Shown: positions 46,678 to 61,419, counted from the first letter of the stretch. The stretch is 64,000 bases of DNA from Cygnus atratus (GCF_013377495.2 NC_066396.1:4330501-4394500); one strand, 5' to 3'. The notes: a model not told the origin generated them from the letters alone. Numbers and translations are program-made.

Positions 46678-48794
46678 GAGAGAAAGTGAAATAAAATAAG
46701 AAATTCGGGTCAGGATCCAAACCCAGGTTTCCCCCCAGGACTGAGCTGTTTGTTACCAAGGCTGTAGCTTGGAGTGACCTGGTGAGATATCAGGTCAGGC
46801 TCAGGATGTCACCCATTAACTTTCTGCAAGAATCAGCTCTTCTCCTGACCCATGCAGCTCCTCAGGCAGGACAGGCAGCTGTGAGCATGGCTCTGGCCAG
46901 GGAATCTCGACTGCCACCTGACTGAGCAGCCTGGGTGCCCTGCACAGCCAGCCGGGCCTCCAGAGAGGCAATTGGCGTGCTAAATCACCCCACTGACTAT
47001 ATAGGGCACCTGAGCAGCTAATTCAGGCACCTAAATTAAGCACTGAAAGGGAGGCAGGGTGAATACAGCCCCAATTACGTTGGTGTCCTGTAATACGCCC
47101 TTAACTCCTTTCCTGCTGCTCCATGCCAGGGCTGAACCATGCCTTGACAAAAGTCTTTCTGAAACATTTACCAACCACTCAAACGTACAGAGGCCCACCC
47201 AAATTGTTCCTGACAAAGCTTTCAAAATTTCCACCTATTATTACTATTTTTTTTTGTAGGGATCCTTGCAGTTCTCTGAAATGTGTGTTTTAAATACTGT
47301 CAGCTGTGAACCTTTGGGGGCTGCCTGATGCCATCCCTCCAGCCTGAAGCAGGGGATTTTTCATTCCCCGCAGTCAGGCTCTACCATTACAAGGTCTTAA
47401 TTTGAACTGTTCCTGAATGAAAGGCTTCTCTTTCCTTTTTGAGGTAAACCATGGAAGAGCAAACAGATAATCTCAGATACACCACAGTCTCTGTGCCTTT
47501 TCTCCATTGTTCCCAGGAAATAAGAGCATTCTGAAAACAAAGAACAAACTTATGCATGTAATTCACATTTAAACCCAGCCGCCTTCAAAGTTAGCAGGGG
47601 CTAACATTTCCTTGTTCCCTCCCTGAAATTGCCACATTATACAAATGGGCATTTAAAAACAGTCAGATCTGGTACTGGGATTCACATTGGTCATACCGTT
47701 CAGATGCCCATGCTTTTAGCTTCTTATTAAAACTTGAATTCGTTTTTTTTTTTTTTTTTGAGGTTTGCCTGTCAGTAAAATCTTGCATTATGCATATTCT
47801 GTTACTTCAGGTTACAGCAGCCGGGCACAGGAAAATGCAATGGAACTGCAGTGTCTCCTGCTTTGGGCATCCTTTGCTCATGCTCTTCCCATAGGTTATT
47901 TCCAACAAGGGCACCTCTGCTCTGTTCGTGGTGCTCCCAGAGAGGTTTCACCCAATCATCACACCTTTAGTGAGCAGTGCCTTGCTCAGCCCTCCCAGAC
48001 AATGGAGGAGAGACTAGCAAGGCTCTGCTTTGGTTAAATGAGGTTTGAGGTAGGCATTGCCAGCTCTGCCTAGGTTTTTGGTCACTGTTCACCAGGCTTA
48101 AGGGTTCAGCAGAGAAAAAACATGAAAGCTTATCATTATGAAAAGTGCCAGAGAGAAATCAGTTTAAGCTGGGCATGGGGAGTAGGAATCTTGCCACCTG
48201 CATGGCCTGGGGTTCTCGCCCCCATGATGATGGACCAAGCCTTGGCCTCTGCTGGGGGCATCTTTTCAAGGGCTTGTGTCCCCTCTCTCTTTCTTTTAAT
48301 TAACAATTTTTTATTCTTATCACCTCTAGCTATTTTACTGAACACACACCCACCTGCACAGCTGTAGAAGTAAGCATGGTCTAGCTGGACGAGGAGTTTG
48401 GAGATCAACGCTGTGTTCTCATGCCTACCATAACTTCAGCGTGCCCTGGTCTTCAAAATGTCCAGGGACAGTCTCCTGTGGTACGATTATATGGCAAAAC
48501 TAAAGCCTAAATTTGTCAGGGGCTTCTAACTACTAGTATCATATAAATAATGATTTTAGAAAAAAAAAAAAAAAATCCAATTCTAGGTCAGAATTTTTCC
48601 AATTCAGCACTTCTCTGAAGAAGTGAAGGTATGTGTAGTATTTCCTCAAAGGAACACAGGACAAATTAGAAGAAAAAAGCAGAAGACAAAACTTATTAAG
48701 TTTTGATCATCTCAGCTCATCACCTCACCTGAAGGCCTTGTGCCATCACGAAACACACAACTTAATGAAAAACCCTTCCCAAGAAAACAAGGGG

Positions 48795-48818
48795 AATGGT
48801 GCATCCAATGGTGCATCC
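48795..48818. repeat. 12-bp tandem duplication
   Basis: AATGGTGCATCC occurs twice head to tail, a minimal slippage duplication. Confidence 0.9.
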
Positions 48819-51800
48819 AACCACTCTGATGTGTTGTCTAGGCTCCAGCGATGTGATTTCTGCTCCCAAAGGGGCAGCAGCCCCCAAACCTGGACAAGAC
48901 ATCCTTCCCTGCAAACCTGGGTGGGTTTGCCCTGTATAAGCAGGGCTGGCCGGTAGGCAGACCCCAGATTTTAACCGAAATGTGTGCTGTGCCTACTCGC
49001 TTGCTGTGCAAACAGCAAGAGCTACCACAGCAGTGATTTCTGTTGGTAAACCGAAGCCAAGAGCTAAGTTTTCTCCCTTACAACCAATGTATCCCGATGG
49101 GAATCCAGTAAAGTTTCTCCTTTCAGGAGAGTAGGGCTTAATGCAGGAGTTAGTGAGGGAGCCTAAGACACATCAGAGCAGCACAAAACCCTCACTGAAG
49201 CACATAAGAGGGGTCATAGGTGCCTGTTTAAATTTTCTGCCCACGCTACAGTAACACAGGCAGCAAACAAAGCCAGGCTGCTGTCTAACAATCTCGTCTC
49301 AGAACCAGCCATGGTTTGGGGAAAATAACTGCAAAGCTATGGTGTAACTCAAATGAAAACATGAAGGTTACTAGGGATACGAGCCGACTCATGGAGTAAT
49401 TAAATAACCAACAGACACACACACCCACACATGCAGCCCTCATTTACTCAAATCCCTGACAGTTGTTTATTGAGAAGTAGGTGTTGACGGTTCACTTGTC
49501 TTGGATGGATTTCTCCCGGAATAAACACCAGTGCTTTCAAAATGCCTGATCCCATTTTCTTGTAAAAAAAAAAAAAAAATCAGGCAGACGCTATATACAG
49601 AGCGGGTATCATCACTGCTGTGTGCTGGAGAGAGGGGACTCCATGTATGGGAAAGATTGAGCTGCAAGAGTGTTTTGGAAAATGAAGAGTTATTTCGCAA
49701 TAGGCCATGACATCTCCCTTGGAGAAAACTTGCTCAGATTCTGCAGATTACTTTGCAGATGGAAAAGGGACAATGTCTGATTGCAATATACTCCCAGATA
49801 AAGTCAAGTTTGACTTGATCCAGAAACATTCCCTCCCCAGGGGGACCACACTGTGCATTTAAGGCATTTGTCTTCCTTTAAGCTGATCTTTATATTCAAA
49901 TGCAGGTGTAATTGATAACACAGGCGTAGTTTCCCTTGTAAAACCGAGCCCACCGAATGCCAAGAGGATGAGCAAAACTCCCCCTCACAGCCACGGCACT
50001 GGGTAACAGCAGCTGAAGAGATGGCTGGCTTTCCACAGCACAAGTGGAGAAAAGGGTTGAAATGAAAGGAAATTCGGGCTTAATATTAGAATCTGCTGAC
50101 AGCAAGATGTATTAAGTTATAGGGCAGCCTACAAATACAACAGGAAACCCAGTTTTTGAACACATAGGACCAGACAAAATAATAGGGATTGAGAAAATGC
50201 TCCAGGAAACAGTTGTGCAAGGATAGGAAGTGAGACATCGAGGTGACCTGTCTACAACTTTTCCATTTTTCCTTTCCATGTCTCCACAGTAATCCCAGAG
50301 TTTCTGCTGTTTGCAGAATCGTATTGCACATAATCAGAACTAGGCTGCTCTGATACAAGTCTGACAAAATGCCTTTCAGGATGGTCTCTGTTGGTCAAGA
50401 GGGGCAAAAGCAAGGATAAGCAAAGTTGAGCAAGGATGGATTTCAGTAACCACGTGGAGCTGCTGGACCAGTGCTTCAATGTGCATTCGAGTCCACTTTT
50501 ACAAGTCTCTGACAGAGATAAGGATCACACTCCTGACTTTCCTTGCATTAGAAATGCAGGCATGTTAACCCAGGGCATGGTCTATGTCTGTGTTACCAAA
50601 GCCTGCAGCAAGCATCAATCCTAAACAGCATCACTAAATAGAAGCACTCCCGTGGTTCTTCTCTCCCGTTCTTTCGCTTGGATTCAAGTGCCTTTGAAAC
50701 CGCTCCTGTCCATGCACCATGTTCATGCATTAGCAAACCCGCCTGAAGATACATCTTCTGAAGGTATAATTAGAACCTTACACATAATAAAATTTAATTT
50801 CTTTATTACCAGTACAACAGAGATCTACAAAATTTGTACAGAGATATGAAAACCATGCAAAATCCATCCCTAGCCCCTGAATTAAAGATGGCCTGTTCGC
50901 ACTGATTTCCACACCAGAAAAGGTGTAAGATATTGAAAGATATACCAAGGACAGGTATTCAAGGCCTCTGTGCCACACAGGGAAAGACTGGACTAGGAAT
51001 TCAAGCCTGCACTTCTATACTTTCCTTTGATAATTTAAAAGAATTGTTGCAGCTATATTTACTTATTTATTATTTGCACTGTGGTTATCTGGACAGTCAA
51101 ACAGGAAAGCATGTGCCTGACTGAAACAACGGCACCAAAAATGCAGCAAAAAATCTGCCCTAAAGCCCTTGCATTCAAATAATGAGGGCACAATGGAGAA
51201 AAAGGAAGATGCAGAAGCAGAGGAGAGAGGCCAAAATACCACCCAACATCTTCTGACTTCCAAGTAGGGTCTGAAACCAATTTGTGTGGAGGTAGGTTCG
51301 CCACGCTCCCTGACTTACTGGTCTGAGCAATCAGGCAAATAACCCATCTTACACACACGTTTAAACAGGCCTTGCACACTTGCTGCACACACTCTCCACA
51401 GGCCCTTTAGATACAGTTTTGTGCGCAGTGCAGGGTGTGCTTTCAGGGGTGTGAAATAAAAAGATTAGTGCCACGGCAAAAGTTCTAAATGCTGAAAAAA
51501 CAGCTCAGGATGCATAAATAATTAAACAGTGTGCATTTAAATCGTGAACCATTAAAAACAGCTTTTGTAAAAAAAATAAAAAAAATAATTAAAAAAAAGA
51601 AGCCGTGGGACGCAAGTTAATCTTTCATAAGGCAGACCTTCAGATGGTTGCTTCTTCACGGACACTTCACAGAGCTCTGTTTCCTTTTGAACCAAGCGTT
51701 CGTACAAAAAAGCGTTTTGACAATCCCACTAGGATGCTCATCCTCTGTGTTGGGGGAGAGATTTATAAAGATCACAAGGCAGGATTGTGAATATAATGAT

Positions 51801-54800
51801 CCTAGGGATTAGCCTTTCTTCTGAGTATGGTAGGGCAGTCCTTTGGACCTATCTGAAATCAGAGAGGGGTCTCTTGACTGTGAGCCAGTGTACAGCTTTC
51901 TTCTCACTACCACTGTCCCTTCCCCACCTTCTCTCATGTGCCTGCAACACTTTAAATACTTTAAAGTTTAAAGCAGTCATATGTAAGCTATTGACCTCCC
52001 CATCAAAGGAAAATGGAGGAATCTCCATTAAAAGTTAGTGAACTGTTGCTCCTTGTCAGAGTGGATCTACTACTGGGAAGTGCTGATAAAGTATTGATAA
52101 GGAGCATATTTAACCTACTGGAAAATCAAGCCCAAAGGACAAGAAAAAGCTCATTCAGAGGAAAGAGGGGTTTGTGATTATGACACTGGATAGGGGTTTC
52201 AAAGACCTTACTTCCTCTTATTTCGTCTTATTCTCATATCTGCTTTGACTTTGGGCAAGGAACTTGATGATTACCAGCCAACGTTTCAGATGAGGCCAGC
52301 TCCTATTTAGGCATTTCCCAGTGGAAATAGGGACTGGGTTTACTCCCTTCCCAGTTCCTGCTTTAGGAACATAGTCACTCAGAGGCATTTCTGTGGTCAG
52401 TAAGAGAGAAAGAGAAGTCCTTCCATAGGTGACTGGGCCAACGAAAAATCTAACATGCTCTGGAGGTCCATGGACTATGGCTGGAGCCAAAGGATGAAAA
52501 CACTGTTCTCAGAAGATGCCAAGTCTTTGCAAAATGTAGTCCCAAATACCATCGCTCTCTCTAAAAAGGAGAGAAATAATAATCTTTCCCTTCTCTTGCG
52601 GCATACCCCAATTTTGGCTTTAGCCTGCAAACTTCATGGAGCAGGACCTGTCCCTTACATTTCCTGCTACAACAGGGGGCTGGTTTGGCTCAGGTCTTCT
52701 CAGGTACCTGAGTATAGTGGAGACATCCACTGTGTTTAACTGAATCAACTGCTTTCTTCTCTTGCCCCTGAGGAGTAAAGGGGAGGGCAGTAACATCACA
52801 CAAGTAGGTGATACATTATGGCCCATACAAGAAGAGCGAACAGTTTCTCAGGCATGAGGAACTTCATTAACTTGTCAACATTTCCACGCATCTTTATCCA
52901 TGCAAACTCTAAGTAATCTCATTGGTTCTTATAACCTACATAATAAGTCTATGTAATAAATGACATAAAGACTTGATGGGAAAAGAAAAAAGAAACACAA
53001 AAGCCCTATGACTGGTAAAGATAAGAACCTGAAGGATCTCATGACTCAATGAGTTTGCGAGCATGACCTCGATTCAGCCCATTTGTGCAAACAGACTAGT
53101 GGCACAGACTTTAATTACATGGTCACATACTGCTCTTTTACTGCAGGGACCCTGCTTCACTGTGTGCATGAGAGAGGTTTTCATTCCTGTAACTTTATAG
53201 CACATTAATCATGGGTGATGAGGCCATGAATCAGTTATGCAAGACATTCCAAATACGTACTGACGAAACCTGTAAACCACTACCCAACATCCATATTCTG
53301 ATTATCCACCTATGTAACAGATGAACTATTTTGGGTATGTTTCAGACAACTCTGAGGACATTTAGAGCTTTTGCAGTAGCATGAGGATATCTGACCCATC
53401 ATCCCTATAATGCCATGTGCCTCGGTTAGATCATTTGTGAATGGGCTCAATAAGGAAAAATATGATGGTCCAATATTTAGCGCCTTCAGTGGTGACCTAC
53501 AGCAACCTTCTGTACGGAAAAAAAAAACACCCTATCATAGTATCTTTAGATACATGTTGCATCGAATGATGAAATGTAGATAGACCTTTACATGCTGTTA
53601 CAAAGCCTCTAACTTTGTGATCCATTAAAAAAAATTTAAAAGCTCTGTGACAGGTTGTTTTTTTAAAATCTCATTTGTACGGGACAGAATGTTTCACATA
53701 TTGCAATTGTACATTTATATGTGTACACACAGGATGGTCAAGATTTGGAGGGTATTTCTTTCTTTCCTTTTATTTTTTTAATGGTTGATGCTGGTTGAAA
53801 GGGTCCCCTTCTAGGAACAGCAGATGAAGTAATAAAAAAGCCAAAGACAAGTGGATTTATTGTATTTCATTCCTATTCATCATTGAGACATGTATACAGG
53901 CTGTTGCAACTCTTGGTGTTATCCCTACTTGTTAGTGCCTTAGAATCCACCACTCATTGGGTCATAAATATCCCATTTGGAAAAACTTTTTAGGCCATTC
54001 CAGCCATCCTTTTGCAATAGGTACAATGGTCCCTACTGAACATTCACAACCATAATTGAGTTTCACCATTGGAAGGGTCATTTTTCTTCTAATTACTATG
54101 GAAATAATGCAATGGACATCTAGATCTTCACCACAAGAGATATTTTAATTTACAGAGTAATCCAATATAGGAAAAAAGTATATTGTACTTGCCTACTTAG
54201 TTCACTGCTAAAATAATTCCATGAGTATGTTGAGCAGTAAACCCTGCTGCTGACCTAAACTTTCAAACATGAAAAATCTTCCTGTGCTTTAAAGTGGAAT
54301 TTGAAAATGTATAGGGAACTATCTGCAGCTTTTCTTTGAAGATTAACAATATTTAGAGTAATTTTCTTTAAAAATAAAATCTGTTTTCCTAGGATTTTAC
54401 AGGAGAAGGAAATAAGAAAAAATGGCTTTGAAGTAATTCAACCCAGAGAAAGAAATTAGATCAGGGTTCATATTTTACTGTGATTTACATCTTGTGCAAC
54501 CCCATTACATTTAATGGGACTACTGAAGGTCTGTGTCAACATGGAATGTGACTCTTCATGCCTACGTGCCGTGATTCATAGACTAGGTTACAGTCATCAG
54601 TGTTTTTAGGATAAGACTTTATCTCTGGGGACTACTGATAGAGACTTCAGTTTTATTTTTTGGGGGGTTTTGCTTTTCCTTTGTTTGCTTCCTTAGGAAT
54701 ATTCAAAGGGATTAGCCAGTCAGTCATATGCCCATATTTCACAAATTTTCCTGTCCACAATTATTCCAAAGGGAGTACCTGCACTCCTGGCATGTATACT

Positions 54801-56783
54801 CTCATGTTCTTGATGGCACCTCACTTTATTATTGATCGTATAGAATATGTAGCACTCAGAAGGGACCAGTACTACCTGCAAGTGAAATGTCAATGCCAAA
54901 GCCAAGACAGGCAGTATTTTATGTATATGTATGCTGATATTTCCCCTCTTAACTTCTATTTGCTTTCTTGCTTTTTCTCTTTTTCATACTGCAAGGATCC
55001 GAAGTGAGTATATGTGAGCACATATATATGTATTCTTTGTAAAAATTTATAATATTAAATTACTATAATGGATGAAACTGAGTTGCTACAAGGGTCCTGT
55101 GCTGTTGTGTTGCTACACAGTTTTTGATGTTAATGAAACAACAGATTGTATGCATATATTTGAGATGTTACTGAATGAAATGTTTTTTGTGCCTTTTGCC
55201 ATTTTTCAGGAGGGTTGTAAGAGTATTATGAATATTTAATATTTCTATTCTATTTTTATTAGGTTTTGTAGCACTTGATAGCCTACAGAAAGCACTCCCT
55301 GCTTTGTCCCATGCCCTTTTTGAGACTGAGGCTGTAAACTGCTATACAGCATTTAGAAACCAACCCAAAGAGAGAAAAACACTATAGAAAAATTACCCCT
55401 TTTTACTAAACTACTGCAAGCTATATGAATGATTCTGTAGGATATTTCATAACTACAGTTTCTAAGGAGGGCTGGGAGCATGTTTCTCACCTGAAATACA
55501 ACACTTGGGGCGCACTCCCACCCAGGAGTTTCCCCCCGAAAGGAAAATGCCATCCATAAAATCACTTGTGTCTTGTGCAGAAACTAGTGTGTTCAGGAAA
55601 CAGAGACAGACTTGTAACTCTCCTAACAGTTTATTCTGTAATGACTGGAGAACTTTCAGTGGAATATTCCAAATGAAACTTGCTGGGGTCACACCAGAGC
55701 AGAAGCAATTCCCATTTTATCCTATCCCTGCAGCTGCTGGAAGCACATGGCCTTTCTCTAGGTGTAGTGACTCTGTGGGAGTGGGGTGAAATCTAATCTG
55801 GGAAGCTCTAAATAAAGACATGCCTAAACTTGGTGCTTAGCCTATGGTCTTAAATTTGTTTTTGTCCATCTCCCACTGCTGTCATGCAAAATCCTATTTT
55901 ATGGAAGCTTAGTTGTGCTTTGAGCTTGCAGTCCCTTGCCCAGGAGAGGAAACACATTTAAGTATTATGTTTTTGGTGTACCACAGCAGAAGACTGTGGG
56001 TATTGCCTCTCAAGTGGCACCTGACACCTCACTGACTTCCCAACAGAGGAAAGATATTGCAGGCGTTATGGAGAGACCCCAGACTGGAGGTCACTTCATT
56101 AAAATCTGCAACAATAGACTACCTTCAACAACAGAATAAATGCAAAAGAACCATAAACCAAAACCAGAGCCCTGAAGCATTACCACATCCCTTCCCATTT
56201 CAAACTGCAAGTTGGTGCTTTTGATCATGTCACAGCGTTTATCCACCTCCCTTCTAAATTCGTGTAAAAAGATCTTCAAGGCTCAGTTTGAATCTCTTGC
56301 TCTCTAATGGGGCAGAGGACCAGCGTTTGCTACTCTGCAGGTTGCTTCACTCATCCTGTATTAATGGTTTGCCTTTCTCTCCTGATACCTCTCAGCATGA
56401 ACCCAGGAAGCCCAGCATCTCTGTGAACTTTGCAGAGGCAAAGAGGGGAACAGGGAAGAAGAGAGTCTGGAGGTGTGTTTGATCCCCGCCACAAACACTG
56501 ACCACACTGTGAAACAACCAGCTGCAAGAGAAGACACAGGTCTGAGAACAGAAACCAAAATATTCTGAGAGCTAGGAGGGGTTGAAGGCGATGAAGAGCC
56601 ACAGCAGCTGATGGGGAGGGAGCTGGGAGTGGAAGGAGGGAACCCTCTGTCACATGCGTTCGGCATATTATTAATTTTCAATACTCACATTAAGAACAAC
56701 CAAACCACAAAGTTTCATAACTTGTCATTTAGCTTAGGGGAAGAATTGAAAAGAAAAAGAAAAAAAAAAGTTAAAAGACAAAT

Positions 56784-56808
56784 AATAAAGACAAATAATA
56801 AAAACAAC
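56784..56808. repeat. 12-13-bp A-rich tandem duplication
   Basis: AAGACAAATAAT occurs twice in tandem, separated by one A, inside a purine-rich tract that also includes AAAAAGAAAAAAAAAG upstream. Confidence 0.85.
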
Positions 56809-57409
56809 TCTGAACCACAGAGAACTGCAAGGTGACCTTCAAACAGGATCCGGGGTGAGCAACCCATCTCTTGCCTTCAGATGTCATTTGTTTCCTAGCT
56901 CCCTCCTTGCAAAGGCAGGACAAAAGAATTTCTTGAGCCTGCTGTAGGAAGACAAACAGAACAAGGACTTTCTGTTTGTACTTCTGTGTTCCTCTTTTTG
57001 AAATAATAGCAGTGAAGAGTCTAATCAGAAGTGACTGCCTGGGGGATTTTTTCTTTCAGCACTTAGTGCACTTCTATCACTGCTAGTGAAGGATCCACAC
57101 AAATAAGTGGAGGCTTTGCAGGGAAGAGACCGCACAGGGGAAACAGCCAAATTGATTGCACACCCATCAGTTTGCACACAAGCACTGCCAAGTGCCTGAA
57201 GTACACAATCCAAAAAAAAGAGAACAGCACATTGTGTTCTCTTGAACTGGTTTAACTTCTTGCTATCTTAGGCACTCCTTGTAATAATTGCTCGCACTTT
57301 AGATACACGAACGATTTAATTTTTTTTTTTTTCACTTAACCTTCCGTTGCAGTTCAATCACAGTTTGAGTTCATAGATCTTAGAAATCTTACAGGTGTCA
57401 GGATCTGTG

Positions 57410-57545
57410 ATGGCATTTAGGTGGGGAAGTGGAGGTGTAGAAAGATGATGTCATTTGGTCAATGTCACCCAGCCCCGCAGGGGATAATCCTGCAGTTTCA
57501 CTCAGACCTCCCAAATTCTAGACCCTTCCTTTGCAAATTACTAGC
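57410..57545 (-). mobile_element. MIR-like SINE fragment, antisense
   Basis: GAGGTGTAGAAAGATGATGT, then CATTTGGTCAATGTCACCCAG resembles the reverse MIR core (GAGGCACAGAGAGGTTAAGT, then GACTTGCCCAAGGTCACACAG). It is followed by ACCTCCCAAATTCTAGACCC and a CACTAG-like end (TTACTAG). The match is weak but spans the expected order. Confidence 0.5.
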
Positions 57546-60500
57546 ACTTTAAAATACGTACATGTGAGAAGATATAAACTGTCATGTCTCAGGATATATG
57601 CCAAACACTGAGTGGGGCAGTGGATAAGGAGCTGTTTTTCTTATGAGCAAATTGTACCTACTGTTCTTGTCTACTGCATGGTTTCTTGCACTCTCCTTTA
57701 AAGCATCTGGTGTTGGCCACAGTCAGTAATTGGAAACTTGTAATAACAAAATAATAAGACTTTGACTGGTGTAATGGCTCCTAGGTTCCAATATTTAATA
57801 AATCTCAAGAGTTACAAACCAACTCATTTACTCAGTATTAGCATCTAGGAAGCTTTCCTAAGTGAATGAAGGCCAGCTTTTGTTGAATTCAAGTGTTTGT
57901 TAACAGGAACAGAAAAGGGTTTAGATCCTTATATCCTCATTTGTAAGCGTTAGCTTTCTAAACATGAACCCATTCATTTAATGATGAAAGAAAATCATTC
58001 ATGTTTCCCAGCATGGCTCCCACTGCTGTCCTCCAGCTGTAGCAGAGGCTCTGGATGTAAGGCACTCAGCTGGCAACCATGCTGCAGCGTTAAGCACCTC
58101 CTGGACCACAGAAGATGTTCTGCATCTCCCAAGATAGGATTAGCACCTCACAGGGCTTGCCCATAAACACCACCACACAATAAAACATATTATAATCTCT
58201 TAGTAAATTATTCCCATGGTATAGGAGCAAAGATTCAACTCTTTCAGAAGAGAAGTTAGCAGGAGGCATCTCGAGTCATAAGCTAGTCTGGATGCTGGTG
58301 TGTGTCTCCATGAGGTTGTTGGTATCTCCAAGATATCAACTCCTTGAACTACTTCTTGAAGAGCAGCAGTGATGCTTACTAACACACTTTCATATCCTCA
58401 AGAACACTAATTAACTTTTCCGATTTTCCCTTTACTGGGAGAAGGGTACAATCTCAGTGAGTTAAAAATCAGGATGATCCTAGTTTAAAATGAAACAAAA
58501 TAAAGAGACTCCTCAGGAAAAAAAAAAATAAGAAAAAAAAATTAGGGTAACAAGGGTAACAAATATAAAGAGGCTTTTGTATTTCCCTGTGCTTCTCGTG
58601 ATCTATTAGACCATAGTGAATTCTAGCAAAGTGGTAAAAATAAATGTCATTTCCAAGGTTTCACAGCTCACCCTAAAGCCTTCAGCTGTTTGTTTCCTCC
58701 TAGAGAGACCCCTTAGGTGATTTCTGTACCTGTGCCGCCAGTGAAGCTGCTTTTGACGTCAGTGGGAGTCACTCATGAGGGAGAGAGAACTGCACTAAAA
58801 AAAAAGCGAAAACTGGCTCTCCTAAATGTGAAATTTTACAGGAGGAAAGGAAGTGTAAGATCCCAAAGAGAAAAGTTTCTTCCACATCCACAGTTCAGGG
58901 CAGTGCATGGTGGTTTTCCCTTGGGCAACCTTTGCATAGAAGGCTTGGTCACAGCAAGACTTGTGCCTCCAAGGAAGGCAGCAGGCTAACACACACCTCA
59001 ACCACTGAATTACCATGGGGTCACCCTGGGAGGAGATGTTATAGACAGAAAATTCAGCGGTGGCTGAGGCAATGCACATACCATCATGTCAGCAACAGCT
59101 GGATGTGGCAAGAGTGTCGTGTCCCTCACTATCGGAGAGGATCCGATTTCTCTGCAGCAGCGAGTGGGAACAGGGGAGTGGCTAAACAGCATCAGGGCAG
59201 CCTGCAAATTGTATAGCTGAAAAATCACAGAGTCACCTAGTAATGGCAATCTTGCCCCTTCCTGTGCCATCTGATCGCACCGTTACTGCTCCACACATTG
59301 GGCTGTGCAGGCGCTGTGACAGATGCAACATCTCGCTATCATGGGGGTCAGCCCCAATCTGTGCATGGCTTCTGCAGCGACACACGTTTACATGGCCCCT
59401 CTACTTCACAGACCTTCCTGAATTCAAATTTATCCAGACCAGTGAGGTATGCCAGAACCACTCTGCCATCACTTAGGTGGGCAGCAGCAGATGTTAGGCA
59501 TTCAAGAGTGACTGTCCAGGAAGGTAATGGGCCAGGAGAAGGTGGCCTGATGACAGGCAGCTGGCAGGGATAGAGACTAGCTGTATGGCCATACACAAGC
59601 CCGACTTGACCTCTCTGCATTTGTATGAAGAGTGATAAACTCACTCTCCCTTGGGAGTCCCCTATCTACTCACAGAGCTTCTTTTCTGGTTTGTGATCCA
59701 AGGTCAACCAGCACCATGAACCCAAGATACTCAAGTGGGAACATGCCTGAAGCATCTAGGTCACATCTTCCTCTCTGCAGTCTGCTGAAAGACGACAGAC
59801 TTTGCTGGCTGAGGAGCCTGCTAGAGGTGCCACATCTTCCCTGGATGATGGAGGATGTGTAAGGTGGTCGTGTCCCTATGTTAAACACGGCGGCTGATGT
59901 CAGATGTGAGCTGAGCACTGCTCCAAGTGTCTCACAGTGCATGACGACAGGCTTGTCATCTTGAGCGACAGGGCAAGACTCAAGGAATTGGGATACACTA
60001 CACAGGAGACTACTATTAACAGGATCCACAAGAGGCACAGGTCTAAACCAAACAACACCAAGTGATGAAGTGAATTTGGAGGAGCGCCAGGAAGAAACAA
60101 GACAGGAAGAAATGAAAGATGAAAGTGTTTTTAACACTGTCTCCACATGCTCAACAAGGATTTTCTCAAAAGTCTTTGCTTTATAAATGCTCTGTGATGT
60201 ATTGCATTTTTTCCAGATCTGTCATTCATTCAACCATTGCTTGCAGGAAAAGAATCCAATTGCTGTGGCAGTTGGATTAGTCCTTTAAATTTAATCCTTT
60301 AAAAATGGCTCATTTCTCCTTTTATTCTTAAAGTGTAAGGCATGGCAATTCCACAGAAACCTGTGAGATTGGTGGGACTATCTACCAGGGTAAATAAGAA
60401 AAGTATCTGGCCCTACTTTACCCACATCCATGTCCCTAAAGAAGGGGAGTCATGTTCTCAGGTCCTCATCTTAAAACATGAAATGCTTCATCAATGTGGG

Positions 60501-60628
60501 AATAAGACTCAAATGATAACTAACTCGTAAATAATGCAAAGTACTACCACCAAACAGGTCTCAGCCTTATAAATTAAGGGCTGCTGTTCCACAGCTCCTA
60601 GGTGTCTCACACAGGGACGTGTCTTTCC

Positions 60629-60655
60629 TCAGGCATCTCAAAACGAGATGCCTGA
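60629..60655. repeat. perfect 11-bp inverted repeat (hairpin), 5-nt loop
   Basis: TCAGGCATCTC (60629-60639) and GAGATGCCTGA (60645-60655) are exact reverse complements around AAAAC. Related AGGCATC/AGATGCC words recur nearby at about 60738, 60771 and 60830. Confidence 0.93.
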
Positions 60656-60836
60656 ATGTGAACGAGTCACCATAGGCTTCCTTGATAGTCAACGGAGAGG
60701 AACAGGTACCCCAGAGGACAATTCGCCTAGCTCTGAAGCAGGCATCCACGTCAAACGGATTGCTCCCTGGAGATGCCTATTTCTTACTGTTGACAAAAAA
60801 GGGAGCCCAGGGTGACCAGTTCAGCCTTAGGCATCT

Positions 60837-60856
60837 AACTTTAGACATCTAAAGTT
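60837..60856. repeat. 8-bp inverted repeat, 4-nt loop
   Basis: AACTTTAG - ACAT - CTAAAGTT is a perfect small hairpin directly after TTAGGCATCT. Together with the hairpin at 60629 it marks a palindromic patch. Confidence 0.85.
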
Positions 60857-61419
60857 GTGTGAAATGAATCACACCCATAGAGGGACTGGTAGATCATCTA
60901 TCTTTTATATGTCATAGAGCTTTAATTTTTACCCAGTTACTCTTCTACTGAGCCCAATAACTTTTGTCTAAAACGTTTCCTCCAGAGAGGCCTTCAATCT
61001 TGAAGACTTCAAAAGATGAAGAATTCATCACTTCCCCTGGCCCCTTATTTTAATGATTAACCACTATCACTGCGAAAAACACTGCTGGTTCCAATTTGCC
61101 CTTGGTTAATATTGTGTTTCCCTCCGCTATTTTGAAGAGTGCTGCATTTCCGCTCTGGAAGCACTGATGCCGTTTCAAATCACCAGATCTGAAGGACAAA
61201 TGGTCCAACCTTTCCTCCCTTTCAAAACTAAAGATCTTTGTACAAACTTCTACCCATCTAGCAGAAAAACATGGTTTCATTTTTAAGTTGAACTATGACA
61301 TTCTTTACTAATACTGATATCTTTCCATACCCCAGCTTCCTAGGTAACTGGAAGAATGCTGCAAATACTAATAAATTATGTCTCAGCACCTCTTTAAATA
61401 AATATTGCTACACGTCCAT

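Noticed and set aside
52200..52300. MIR-like fragment (CTTTGGGCAAGGAACTTGAT)
   Set aside because: Only about 15 bases resemble the MIR core and the next expected block is missing.
54570..54600. CR1 tail motif (GATTCATAGACTAGG)
   Set aside because: Too short and no CR1 sequence follows on either side.
59670..60146. 158-codon minus-strand frame, considered as a transposon or retrocopy remnant
   Set aside because: No transposase, integrase or reverse-transcriptase motif, no terminal repeats and no poly-A; left unassigned.
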